A DNA stretch of 64,000 bases, from assembly GCF_963576675.1 (NCBI RefSeq), contig NC_088916.1, forward strand, positions 82,787,501 to 82,851,500, given 5' to 3'. Source of the DNA: Euphorbia lathyris. Its lineage: Eukaryota > Streptophyta > Magnoliopsida > Malpighiales > Euphorbiaceae. This document shows, piece by piece, positions 12,401 through 23,712 of the stretch. Made by a program: the position numbers and the translations under genes. Below the pieces are notes generated by a model. It saw nothing but the letters and a program-made list of their open reading frames with translations. It was not told the DNA's origin and did no database searches. The first letter of the stretch is position 1; the number at the start of each line of letters is the position of its first letter.

Positions 12401-12995
12401 CGTAAATCGGGGTAGCTATTTAGCCATTATCCCCGCAGTCGCAAATCAGGGTAGCTATTTAGCCATTATCCCCGCAATCTTGAAATAGGGTAGCTGTTTA
12501 GCCATTATCCCCACAATCTTGAAATAGGGTAGCTGTTTAGCCATTATCCCCGCAATCTTGAAATAGGGTAGCTGTTTAGCCATTATCCCCGCAATCTTGA
12601 AATAGGGTAGCTGTTTAGCCATTATCCCCGCAATGTTGAAATAGGGTAGCTGTTTAGCCATTATCCCCGCAATCTAAATGGGGTAGCTGTTTAGCCATTA
12701 TCCCCGCAATCTTGAAATAGGGTAGCTGTTTAGCCATTATCCCCGCAATCTTGAAATAGGGTAGCTGTTTAGCCATTATCCCCGCAATCTTGAAATGGGG
12801 TAGCTGTTTAGCCATTATCCCCGCAATCTTGAAATGGGGTAGCTGTTTAGCCATTATCCCCGCAATCTTGAAATAGGGTAGCTGTTTAGCCATTCTCCCC
12901 GCAGTCACAAATAGGGTAGCTATTTAGCCATTATCCCCGCAATCTTGAAATAGGGTAGCTGTTTAGCCATTATCCCCGCAGTCGTGAATTAGGGT
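12401..12995 (+). repeat. 39-bp minisatellite, subfamily B (about 15 copies)
   Basis: Unit: GGTAGCTGTTTAGCCATTAT + CCCCGCAATCTTGAAATAG, again 39 bp and alignable with subfamily A (GTTGCTTTTGAGCCAT against GTAGCTGTTTAGCCAT). Units at 12386-12470 are intermediate between both types. One unit near 12670 has lost 3 bp. Confidence 0.95.
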
Positions 12996-13164
12996 GCAGC
13001 CCGAAGCAGAGTCTGAAGAGGTCAGAGAACAACGCCGGAGCGCGCAGCGCAAAGGTCACGTATGTTCCCTCCTACTCGTTACGTGTCTTTTACTTTTATA
13101 TGTTTTACATTGCATGTGTACGTTAGCAAAAAAAAAAAACGTTTTCGAAACACACACATCACTG

Positions 13165-13188
13165 TCAAAATAGAAAAGTAGGGGCAAC
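13165..13188 (+). promoter_or_regulatory. Polypurine tract region before the right LTR
   Basis: AAAATAGAAAAGTAGGGGCA followed by AC then the TG of the right LTR at 13189. Purine-rich as expected for the plus-strand primer. Confidence 0.65.
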
Positions 13189-16100
13189 TGTAGACACCGA
13201 GTCGGAGGACCTGTGACGAAAACCTGAAAACAAGACGGTCGAAGCGATTGATTCCAGAAGTTTTGAAAAATATATAAAGAATAATAAGCGGAGGAAAATT
13301 GACGGCACGACGCGGGCACGCAACGGCATCCCGCACGCGGACGACATTGGTCGAACGCCCGCTTGACGGCTCGAGACGTGCGCGCGGCGTCCGTCGGACG
13401 CACCGCGAGTGGCACGCTTTCGACGTCCGAGCAATGCCTGGGACCGCTGGCGGTGCGCGCCCTCGTGGGCCGTTGAGCGCACGCGCCAGGCAGCGTGAGG
13501 CGCGCGTTCGGCGGCCGCGACGTGCGAGCGTCTGGCTGCACGGAACGCGCGCTCGGTGGCCACGGAGTGCACGCGTCCGACGGCGCGGGGCACGCCCCGA
13601 GGGTCGCCGGGCGGGCGCCCAACCACGTCGGCCGAGCGCCCAACGCGTCGGGCGGACGCCCGACGAGGGTTGGGCGCGGGCGCCCAACCTCGCATTGGGC
13701 GCTCGCCCAACATTGTTGGGCGGCCGCCCAACAAGGTTGGGCGGTAGCCCAACACTAGGTTGGGCGGCCGCCCAACCACAATGGGCGACGCCCAAAATTT
13801 TTTGGGCGTCGCCCATAGTTCCGGGATCCGTTTCCCTATATAAGGGCACGGATCCCAAGGTGAAAAGGGGAGGCTTTTGGGGGATTTTTGGATAAACTTT
13901 CTCACTCTAAACATTTTTAGAGAGAGAGAGTGAATTTTTTGAGAAAAATATTTTTTTTCTCAAAAATTCCAAATTTCCTAAGTTCAATTTTTTACTAAAT
14001 TTTCATTAAAAACGGAAGCTCGCGGTTCGTGGAATCAATCGGCTTCGACTGTCAGATACCGAATTAAAGGTATTATCCGAGGACTAGACTCTTTATTTTA
14101 TTTAATTTATTCTCTCCTTCTATTTATTTTTTTATGCTATAGTTCTTATTCCTTTAGTTATTTATTTATTTTGTCACGTTTTATTTAGTTAGCGTATTTA
14201 TTTAATTTTCGTTTCGTGTTAAATAAAATTCGGTTTTGTTTTAAAATAAAAACCTCGTTTTGGATATCCCAATACGAACCGTGATCCGATAAAAAGGTAG
14301 TTCGGGTATCGAAAATGTTGTAATTATAAGTTTTTTTTTAATTTAAAAGAGGTTTCCAAATAACGTTTTAAAATAAAAACATCGTTTTAGGAACTTCCGT
14401 TTTCGACTACGATCCATCTTTGGTAGTTCAGAAGTCCAAAACGATTGAATTAGATTTAATTTAAAGCTTTTGAATAAATCTGGAAAATATTGGAGTGCTG
14501 CTGTAATTTGTCAATTCTGTCACTAAATGCTGTTTACCGACGGATTTTCCGTCGGTAAATCTTCCAAAATGTAAAAAATGTCATTTCGGTCCCTTTTTCT
14601 TAACTTTTAGACTTTTAATCCTTAGTATATATATATATAATTATGTAATACCTGTTTTTCAAATTATTTTAGAATTTTAGTATATACATTTATTTTAGAA
14701 TATTGGTATATCATTTTTATTTTATTTTATAATATAAGTATAAATATATATATAAGTATTTCCTTTTTATTAACTTAGGCTATGTTTAAATATTAGTTAT
14801 TTGATATTTTGAGAAATAATGGATGGATATTAGTATATGTCATTTTTGGTATTTAAACTATATTAATTATGTATATATATGTATAGTTTTGGGAACATTT
14901 GGGTTATTTTGTTGATTATTGAAGGAAGTTATTTTTGGGTAAATATTATTTTCTTATCCATAAGATTTACTTATTGTTTTAGCATTTTTAAAGTATAAGT
15001 ATATAGTACCTATTATTTCCATATACATAAAGTTCCTCTTACATTAATTTTTGAGTTTTCATATCCTCCTTTTTTATTTACTTGTATATATATATATGTC
15101 TAAATTATTTTCTCCATTCTTTTGGGCCCATTCATGGGTCCATGTCTCAAATGGACCTTGTTTGATTATAAGTCTTGCTTTAAATAAGTGTCTTATTGTA
15201 ATTATAATAGTTAGAGAGTCCATTAAATAAGTGGAGAAAATAAATCACAAAAAGAGAGTTTTCAATTAAATTATTTAAGCTAATGAGCTTTCTTAGATCT
15301 CTAATGTAGATAAATAGAGTCATTTTGGTTGATATTTCAAATCGTCTTCAAAACACTACGTTTTAAAACCTTAGTCCGTTCCAACGACGGATTAAGCGAA
15401 CATTGTAATCAAAATCGTTTTCTTTGTTAATAATGGAGGTTTTGAATCGCTTTCTTAATGAATTTGTACAAAATAAAATTGACTTGTATGTTTAACCAAG
15501 TTTTCTTATTAAAAGGCTTTTACTTTAACGTTTTCAATTACTCGAGTCGTTCCAACGGCGATTCGGGTAAGCTTCATCAAACGGGGTTTTAAAACGCACC
15601 TAAATCGTTCCAACGGCGATTAAGGTGCGAACCATGTAAATAAACTCGTTTTGGGGAAATAAGTTAGCGTAGAATAAACACACAACATAACATTTAAATA
15701 CGGTTGTAAATAAATCACTTCTTTTTCCCCCCTCTCTGTGTATGTATAAACATAAATGGGTGATTCTTTACTGATGTGGCTTTTCAATAATATATGCTCA
15801 AAATGGTTTCTAAAAAGAGAAAGAAAAGGGTTTCAAATGAATTTTAAACTTAAAAAAGTATACGATTAGTCCGTTATCACCTAACATGCTGAGTAGGAGG
15901 CCGGTGGTTCATAACCGGGCGATGTTGGGGTGCCTAGTAGCCTTTCTCCGGAAAGGAGCTAGCCTTCTCGGCTCGTACCTAAGTTTCCCGAACCCACACC
16001 GGTCTCCCGCAAGGGATCGGTGTTCATTTTCCCATTCGTGGGTGGCGACTCTTCCATATCTCCGAGCTCCGGTCCTGCCGAGCACCTTGATTCCACGATT

Positions 16101-16194
16101 GGTTGCTTTCGACGCCAATCACCGCTTAGGTCGCCATGAGGTTGTCCACCCCCCGGTCCGCCCGGGAGATTAGGCCGCGACACCTCGTCTAACA
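13189..16194 (+). repeat. Right LTR (3006 bp)
   Basis: Same sequence as the left LTR with few substitutions and a loss of about two dyad modules in the GC-rich array. Its TATATAA box is at 13837-13843. It ends TCTAACA at 16194, directly followed by the CCTCC target duplication. Confidence 0.9.
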
Positions 16195-16736
16195 CCTCCA
16201 TAAGGTGATTATTATGTTAACACTTGTTTCAAAGTTCCTGTATTTTGTTAAATGATCACTATATTGTTATGTGTGCTAAAAACCTTAAGAATTTGTTCAA
16301 ATGACATTTATTAGGCTTTTCAAAGAAAAGGTTTACATTTAGCTATTGAATATTTATAAACAAATGAACATAGGTTTATATGCTGAAATGCAACCCGAAA
16401 CTAGATTTAGCTGCTTCCTATGTCTTCCAAGCATAGAACATGTAGTTGTGGTCAAAATTGCGATTTGTTGTTGTTTCATTAGAACATTATAGTTATATCA
16501 CAGATTTATTATATAAATTGGCCATCATTTTGGCTTTTCGCTCCGTGTACCCCAAGTGCTCAAGGAAGCAGAGGCAGTTGAGCTGGCATATTCTCCACAA
16601 GATATGACCGATTTGATTGCTAATTTCCAAGCAAAGTATTTCTCTGATTAAAATTACATTAGATTGAAGGCATTTCATATTACAATTTGGAATTAGTTAT
16701 ACAACTTGATATATTTTTCAAGCATCAATCATCATG
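16195..16736. other. Flank between the LTR element and CACTA end
   Basis: AT-rich, probably original host sequence (it begins with the target duplication). Contains only the exon-like frame listed separately. Confidence 0.4.
16547..16651 (+). other. Possible terminal exon, unrecognised
   Basis: An open frame reading VPQVLKEAEAVELAYSPQDM then about 14 residues and a TAA at 16649. Codon content is protein-like and acidic/helical. No clear splice acceptor was found just upstream and I do not recognise the family. It lies between the right end of the LTR element and the first CACTA end, so it may be a remnant of the locus downstream of the B3 gene. Confidence 0.25.
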
Positions 16737-17441
16737 CACTACAAAAAAAACAGAGCATTGGATACAAGATTTGGAGACAGTTTAGATATTGTCTTCAATT
16801 TTTATTTTAAAATTATTATTAAGGACTAATTTATTTATTGTCCCAAATTGTTATAATTTTAGTATTAGGGACAGTTTTATAAAATCATCAAAATTTATTA
16901 TTTAATATCGAAATACATAGCCACTATCCAAATCAAGTCACCATCTACAACACAAATTCCCTTTCTCCTCTCATCTGGTCTCATCTCATCCCATCCCATT
17001 AATCGATTCCTTCACCCTTAGACTCACCAGTCACGCCTCTAGTCCACGCCATCGTCCACCATTAAAGCCCTATCTAGTCGAGTTCTCGTCTCTCTATCCT
17101 CAATGGTATTGTGGTTGCCGAAAATTTTCAGTCATCTATTCCTTCCCGGCGACACAATCAGTTTAAGTCTGTAACTCCTTATCTCAATTCCATATTAGTT
17201 TCTACAATTTTACAATAGCTTCTATTTCTATTGTAATATACCTCTTCTTTAATTTATACTTGTCTGGTGGTTTTCCTATTTGATTCATTCTCTATCGCCC
17301 TCTTAAGTCTGATTATTTGATTTTGGATTTGTCTTTCTTATGCTTGATTTCAATTAGGGTTTTTAAGATTTAGGATATTTATTCTGTAGTTATTTTTAAA
17401 TTGGTTATATTGATAGTATCAAGGACCTTCTTTAGCTAAAG
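16737..17441 (+). mobile_element. CACTA-type 5' end, outer partial element
   Basis: Begins CACTACAAAAAAAACAGAG. Its interior (for example TTTCTATTGTAATATACCTC and GATTTAGGATATTTATTCTG) aligns with the inside of the neighbouring element near 18650-18790, so the two are related copies. No matching 3' end was found. The inner element at 17445 may be nested in it. Confidence 0.55.
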
Positions 17442-17965
17442 TAACACTACAAAAAAACAGAGTTTCGGGTACAATTAGTTAGGTACAAATTATAATTTTG
17501 GTCCTCAATTATAGGTTTTAAATTAATATAGGTACTAGTATATTTTTTTTTTGTCTCTAATTCTTTTTTAATTAAGAAAAGGGGACAAGTTTAATTAATA
17601 GAAATTATAAATATTTTATGTTTAATTTTTTTAATAAGAAAGGGACAACACAGATGGTTTTTTCTTTTGTTTAACCTGTTCCTTCAAATCTTTCTTCCTT
17701 CCTTTATCAGATTCTATTTCCCTATTAACCCAGATTAATTTTTCCTCTTCTTTACGCCGCCTTATCTCATGCTTTCTCTATCTCTTCGCTACCCCCTGCT
17801 ACCCCCTATCAGCCGATTCAACGTCGCCGTTCACAATCGACACTACCACTCATCCTTTCTCTCTCTTCTCTTCTTTCGATTGGGTTTTCCTTCGACATTT
17901 GCCTTCCTCTCCCCCTTCATTACACTTCCTTTCATCTTCTTCGATTTGTATCCCAAATCTGACCG

Positions 17966-18069
17966 ATGAATTCAACAACAATGGACAAATTCACCAGCAA
18001 GGATAGGTCGACAATATGGAGCTGCGAATTTGGGGACTGGAACCCCATCGACTTTGATGAATTTTCAAG
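17966..18069 (+). other. Possible first exon inside the CACTA element
   Basis: ATG frame reading MNSTTMDKFTSKDRSTIWSC and on to DFDEFS, closed by a donor AG|GTTAGG. The preceding 250 bp are pyrimidine-rich and UTR-like. Family not recognised. Its phase does not join simply with the exon-like piece at 18870-18950 (SSNREASMISSFQMILEDG), which has CAG and GTAATA borders. Confidence 0.3.
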
Positions 18070-19229
18070 GTTAGGGTTTGTTTTATTTTATTTATTTATT
18101 TTCTTGAAAATTTCACGGTTCTATATATCTTCCTTCAATTGAACGAAATCTATTTGAGCATCAAGTAATGTTTTACTAACCAAAAGGCTTTTTAGGTCTG
18201 TATACTTCAAGAAATAATTTGATTCAAGTATAACATGCCTTTTTGATTTATCTTTTATGTTCAATTTGGAGAGAAAGTATAATAAGAGGAAATGTATACA
18301 ATATCTTATCTTGTATAAGTAGATAATGTTTTATCTCTTTTATCTCTGTTAATGAATCTAATCTAACTGATATTACAAACTAAGTATTTCCTTTTCAATT
18401 CCTTTTCTTGAAAGATAGCCTTGCGTATTAATGTATTGATTCCATCTGGTTTTAGATTAACTGAGAATCAAAGTAGATATCCTATTATGGTATTTTCTCA
18501 TTGTTGCACATTTTCACTCCCCCATTTTCCAAGATGTAATACTGATGTCTTCCGTTTTGGTGAGAGTCATTAATGTAGTCATGTGAACTTTTTATCAATG
18601 CAATTTTGTTTGCTTCAGGTCTATGATTTGCTTCTAATTACCATAGTTTGTATTTCTATTATAAAATGTCCCTTCTTCTGCAATTTCTACTTAGTGTTTT
18701 TCCTCTTTGATTCAATCTCTCTATCCCTCACTCTTTTATTTCTGATTATTATGCTTCTAACTGGGTTGTATAAGATTTAGGATATTCATTCTGTATTTAT
18801 CTTGAAATTAAATAAATTGTTAAAGGTTCCATTCTGATGTTCATTTCTCCTAATATGATTTGTTGTCAGATTCTTCTAATCGAGAGGCTTCCATGATTTC
18901 CTCATTTCAAATGATCCTTGAAGATGGAAGCATCCATCTAAATGGAGAAGGTAATAACTTATTAATTTATTGCAAGAATTTGAAAACTCCTTTTATATTA
19001 AATCGCTTAGCATCCATGCAGACGTAGAAGGTACTAACTTGTTAATTTGGTTTCACGACATTCTGGTTATTCATTTGGTTTAGCACTGAGGCATAGAACT
19101 TGGGTTTTAAACTCCCAATGCCGAATGAAATTTTTATCTTCTAAAGGTAATATCCTCTACTCTGTATTTTGAGACAGAGCTCTTTACATTTACATAACGG
19201 ATTAAGCAAACAATATGTTCTATCAACAG

Positions 19230-19474
19230 CAATGCAAAAGTTGTTGACATCACAGTTGAAGACTTTGCTTCCACACGGATTCAAACTGCATTTAGGGACT
19301 ACGAGAGGTAAAACAACTACTTTAAAAGATAAAAGTAATGAAATTTCAGTACGACATAGATATAATTATATGCTTTGAGTTTTTAAGCTATTCTTACGAC
19401 TGCAGAGTTTCTCCTAAAATTGGTTTTTCTAACTTTGAAGCATTGGCCTGGGAAATACATGAGAGAAGCTCAAA
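19230..19474 (+). pseudogene. Two exon-like pieces with an IQ-like motif, captured in CACTA
   Basis: Piece 1 (19230-19307) reads NAKVVDITVEDFASTRIQTA followed by FRDYE, between CAACAG and AG|GTAAAA. Piece 2 (19406-19474) reads VSPKIGFSNFEALAWEIHER, between CTGCAG and AA|GTAAGA. The two join in phase. STRIQTAFRDY resembles the IQ (calmodulin-binding) core of plant IQD proteins; this is a family hint only. The context inside a CACTA element suggests capture of a host gene fragment. Confidence 0.35.
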
Positions 19475-20438
19475 GTAAGATAATTATTTTCTTGAGTCTA
19501 GTGCTATTAAATTAGGATGATTTATGCTTGATTAATTGCTTTTTGGTATAGTGTTAGTTTTATCTTTAATTTTTTAATGGTGCTTAACAAATAAAATGTG
19601 CACTTACATCTTTTTTACTTCTATTTGGTTTATGAATGTAGTCTTATTTTCAAAAGTTTTAGACAATATTTGTAGTATTATGTAGTTATTCCTCTTCCTT
19701 TTGATATATTGTTTTTGGTGTGTGTAATGTTGTCATGTTGGATAACTCTGCAAATTTTGATAAAATCTGCATACTTGTGATAGTGTTATGACTAAAGTTG
19801 GCCAAAATAACTACTTTTGTATATCTTAATTATAAAGCTTGTCATTTTTACTTTTAGTAATTATTAGTTTAAGGTGGAAAACCATGTAATTTTATATGTG
19901 CATCTATTTTGTCTTGTCTCTTAACTATAATTTTTGCTAAAATGGCAATCAGACCCTTTTTTCTTAAAGTTTTTAGACTTCAAGGACCTTCTGGTATTTT
20001 CTGCAACCTCGGTTATATCTGTTTCAAGAACTCTTACAACTTTTCTATTTATCTGTAGCTCTCTCTAAAGACATTTTAAGTCTGATTTCAGCTATTTGTA
20101 TTTTTTTCTTAACGTTAACCAACTTTAAAGACTGTTCTACAATATCTGGACTTTTCTGGATTTTTTAAATGTGAAACCCTCGAACATTAGCAGTATGTGC
20201 TTTTATTATGGATTTTTTAAACGTGAAACCCTCAAATGTGAAACTTACTTTATTGACTTGCAGATTCTTTCTCCAATCCAGTTCCATTTTCAAATTTTTA
20301 TTCTTTAATTTGATATATGCTTTTTCAGGCGATATAAGATCTGATTATTGCTAATTGTTTATTTTAGCTTTGCTGATTTATTAAATATTTATATGTTTAA
20401 TGCTCTGTAGATGTTGGTCTTGGTCTTATGACTTGTAG

Positions 20439-20956
20439 ATGTTTCCTTGGTATTTGACAACATTGAAGAGGAAGGTCCAGAACGTGGTAATTACATAAAA
20501 CATATATGTCAAGCCGGCTCTAACTAATAGTTGGAGAAATGCTACAAATAAGGAATCTTTGCTTGTCTAATCATCCATTATAGCCTTTTCATGGTAGAGA
20601 AATAATAAAAAAGCCATATATGTCAAGCTAGGGCTCTAACTAGCAGTTGGAGAAATTCTACAGATAAGGAATCTTTGCATTCCACTCGAGCTCAACTTTT
20701 GTTATTGGAGTTATTATAGGTAGATGATAACCGGGGACTGAATCATAACCGTCAATTATAAATTTGATGCATCTGTATAATCACACTTGACATAAATGCA
20801 TTTGTATGATCAAGATAGTATACTTGCATGATTTTGTTCTACTTCTTTGGATTTATATGTTGTGGAATATAATGATATTTATGGACTTCGTTTGCAGATG
20901 GAACTCCTTACGCTATCTTAATCATGGCTGTCACAATAAGCACCTTATCAGAATGA
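20439..20956 (+). pseudogene. Two further exon-like pieces in CACTA, unrecognised
   Basis: Piece 1 (20439-20486) reads VSLVFDNIEEEGPER and ends at G|GTAATT. Piece 2 (20898-20956) follows TTTGCAG, reads GTPYAILIMAVTISTLSE and ends in TGA. Phases match (one base plus two). The product is not recognised. It may be the C-terminal end of the gene captured by, or belonging to, this transposon. Confidence 0.3.
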
Positions 20957-21204
20957 AACAGTTTAATGCTCAAGAGGCGCTTGAATGTGGTTTTTAGAAA
21001 TTATTGTAGGACATTAGAACTGATGTTGTACCCGTTCAATTTTTTTCTACACGTTTCCCGACGAATATTACTGTTCAGTTTTTTTCTAAACATTTATTGT
21101 CGAATATTACTGTTAAATAAAAGATTATTGTGTTCATAATTAGCTTATGCTTTTGTGATTTATTTTTATGTCTATATACTAGGATTTGGTTTGCTACTAG
21201 TAAA

Positions 21205-21620
21205 TTATAGGGATGATTATCGTCCCCTTATTATAGGGACAAAAATTTGTTTATATGGAACGACATACCGTCCTTAGGAACGGGGATGAAATATCGTCCC
21301 TAGGAATAAGGACGACAGTTGTCCCAAGGAATGGGGATGAAATGTCGTTCCTAGGAACGGGGACGACAATCGTCCTTAAGAATGGGGATGAAATGTCATC
21401 CCTAGGAACGGGGACGACAATCGTCTCTATGAACGGGGACGATAGTCATCCCTCTCAGTGGGGACGATAGTCGTGCCTTTTAATGGGGACGATATCATTC
21501 TTTTCGTCCCCTATAGAATCGGGTACGGAGGTAACAAGGACAAAAAATGGGGACGAAAAAATTGTTCTCAAAAGTATAGGGGACAATTTTTTATGTTTTT
21601 GGGGATGATTTTTTCCGTCC
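21205..21620. repeat. CACTA 3' subterminal repeat array
   Basis: More than ten copies of GGGGACGA(C/T)A and its partner TCGTCCCTAGGAA in both orientations, spaced about 30 bp apart. Such arrays bind transposase in CACTA elements. Confidence 0.75.
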
Positions 21621-21840
21621 CTAAATGTGTTTTTTTTTGTAGTGTAAGATGGGGTGTTTGGAAGCCATTATTTATTAAAACAGATCATCAATTTGCTTGT
21701 ACTGCAAGATTAGGACTTGTTTGGTGCTTCTTTGTAATGTTCAATTTTTCTGACTTCTAAGTTTGTGACTTTGCAAACTGTGGGTAGAGAGTTCATTTAT
21801 GTGAATTGATGTTGTTGGTAATATAATATGATAGATAGAA

Positions 21841-22202
21841 GGCATAATACATACTTAGCTTCCTAAACTAAAGCTTCAAAGTCAATTAGTACCCTAAACT
21901 ATCGAAATCATCAATCAGGTCTCTCAACTAAGCAAAAATCACAAATTGAGTTTCCATTCTAAACAAAAATCATCAATTGAGATCTCATGGAAAATCATTT
22001 TCTTGAACAGTTGCAGACCCTTTTCCTCAAACTCATTTTGAACCAACACATAGATGATTACAGTTGCAACTGATGTTAGGAAAACATAGGGACTCAATTG
22101 ATGATTTTTGCTTGGTTCAGGAATCTGATTGATGATTTTGATAGTTTAGGATTCTAATTGATTTTAAAGCTTTAGTTTGGGGACCCAAATAGGTGTAATG
22201 CC
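21841..22202. mobile_element. Mutator-type MITE, 362 bp
   Basis: Ends GGCATAATACATACTTAG and (reverse complement) GGCATTACACCTATTTGG with inverted arms of more than 100 bp (both contain CTAAACTAAAGCTT and CTAAACTATC). Flanked by a perfect 9-bp duplication TAGATAGAA (21832-21840, 22203-22211), the length made by Mutator-like transposases. No coding capacity. Confidence 0.85.
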
Positions 22203-22211
22203 TAGATAGAA

Positions 22212-22734
22212 CTTGCATATTTTTTTCATTACGAGTCTAGGCCCCCTTGAGTAGGTCTAACTGTGGAATGACTGTGGAAAACTTAGGAACTAAATGTTAG
22301 ATTAGTTATATTCTTCTTTACTCTTTTAGTTCACTTGCTCTACTTGAATATTTTACAATCTATTTAATTCCAAGAGCTAGTCAATCACAATGATCTATTT
22401 AATTTAACCTTTTTGAAGATAATTAAGACCTATAATTTTAGCAGATTCCTACAAGTCACTTGAGATAAACAATCATCAAAGAGTTCTTATGGATATAAAA
22501 GATGCACACGAACCATTCCACCCCAAAATTCAAAACTAGACATCTGACCCAGAAGATCAATTCTTTGCTTGTCTAGACTAATTTAAGCAGGGTTATTATC
22601 TTTCTTGGTAACCTGAAGCGAAAACCAAAAACAGAAAATGTACCTCTCAGATACTAAATGTGGCTTGGTTTTTAACATTCATATGAAGATAATTCTCGCG
22701 AGCACTTCCTTACTGAAGTTTAAGCAATAAAATC
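22212..22734. other. No gene seen
   Basis: AT-rich sequence without convincing frames or repeats. Confidence 0.4.
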
Positions 22735-23031
22735 TTAAAAGGAAGTTTGATGAAATTTGGGGGTTTTAAAAATCCTATTCACTTTGCTTTTGAAAATAGT
22801 TGGCTTTCTATCTCTACATGGTAGTAAAACAATCTCGTTTTCAATAACTTTCTTTATCCTTTCTGATTCAATAATCATTTGTCGCTTTTGATTAATATAA
22901 AGATAGTGTATCTCCATTTCTGCAGATATTTTCGTGGTATTCCTGTGTTCAAGATTTTCATTCTGAAGTTCAATGCATTTTGATTTGCTTATTTCATGAC
23001 TATCTAATTTCCTTTTTAACAGCATAAGCAT
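22735..23031 (-). pseudogene. Possible coiled-coil protein fragment, unrecognised
   Basis: A 98-residue frame rich in K, E, I, N and Q with heptad-like spacing (for example LKRKLDSHEISKSKCIELQ), then a basic tail FKSKVNRIFKTPKFHQTSF. It looks more protein-like than neighbouring frames, but no family was recognised and no upstream exon found. Could be a remnant or chance frame. Confidence 0.25.
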
Positions 23032-23579
23032 GATTGATTTTCACATCTTATGCAATTAATTATGTGACAAATTAGGTATCCCGTGCCTTAATATTTCTGG
23101 TTTGTTTTAATTGACTCTTTATAGAACAAACTATATGTGATTGTTTAGTATGAATATAGAAAACTTTAGTATGAATATAGTGGTCTCAAAACGTTCCTCC
23201 GAAACAAGAAATTTAATGGTGTAATATTTGTTTCAAGGAGTAACCGGAATAAGAAGTCATAAAGAATAATATAATCAAATGAAATAAGAAAAGAAAAACA
23301 CGATGAAGTGCAACTTTCTTTTTGTAAAAGAATCTTTTTCCTTCCACAGTAAGTAGTTTTGTTTTTAAAACCTAGTAACTAGAATCAAGTTAATAATAAA
23401 ATAATAATTATTAACAATATATTAATATATAAATATAAAAAATTAATATAAAATAATAACAAAATAACTAAATAGGTTCACTTAATAATAGTTTTAAATT
23501 TTTTACTTTAATATCCTATAATTATATTATATATTATAATTTTATTTTGCAAAACATTAACTATAAAATTACGGTAAAG

Positions 23580-23712
23580 ACTATGCTTACTTTGTTTTTA
23601 ACAAAGTAAACCTTACTTTGTGTGTTTTCACCATTTGATTAATTTTCTAATCCACCATTTAATGGTGAAAACACACCAAGTAATGATATTTTGTCAAAAA
23701 CAAAGTAACCAT
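23580..23712. mobile_element. Small palindromic MITE-like element
   Basis: Inverted arms of about 55 bp: CTTACTTTGTTTTTAACAAA on the left against TTTTTGTCAAAAACAAAGTA on the right, with TGTGTTTTCACCATTTGATT matching AATGGTGAAAACACAC. No clear target duplication defined. Confidence 0.5.

Larger units (their letters stand above)
526..16194 (+). mobile_element. Non-autonomous LTR retrotransposon, Tat/Ogre-like (LARD type), complete
   Basis: A full-length element of about 15.7 kb. It has two near-identical 3-kb LTRs that begin TG and end CA, flanked by a perfect 5-bp target duplication CCTCC (521-525 and 16195-16199). A primer binding site follows the left LTR at 3581-3598, and a purine-rich tract precedes the right LTR. 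The only protein sequence recognised is a short, frameshifted gag with a zinc-knuckle-like segment resembling the Tat/Ogre lineage of Ty3/gypsy. No protease, reverse transcriptase, RNase H or integrase reading frame was found. The remainder is non-coding, including a 4.7-kb leader and several tandem-repeat fields. It must have moved with proteins made by a related autonomous element. The high LTR similarity implies a recent insertion. Confidence 0.9.
17445..21644 (+). mobile_element. CACTA (En/Spm-type) transposon, non-autonomous, complete
   Basis: A 4.2-kb DNA transposon that begins CACTACAAAAAAACAGAG and ends TTTTTTTTGTAGTG, with a 3-bp target duplication TAA on both sides (17442-17444 and 21645-21647). 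The 3' subterminal region carries repeated GGGACGA/TCGTCCC motifs, as is usual for transposase binding in this superfamily. No transposase-like frame is visible. Several short frames with good GT-AG borders lie inside, suggesting captured or degraded gene exons. It would need transposase from another copy. Confidence 0.85.

Noticed and set aside
11663..12908. Frames of 13-residue repeats such as LLSHLTHGRRPEL or MAKQLPYFKIAGI
   Set aside because: Produced by 39-bp tandem repeats whose period is a multiple of three, open in several frames and both strands.
12400..13000. CRISPR-like array (regular repeat, about 39-bp period)
   Set aside because: No unique spacers; units are contiguous minisatellite copies in a plant retroelement.
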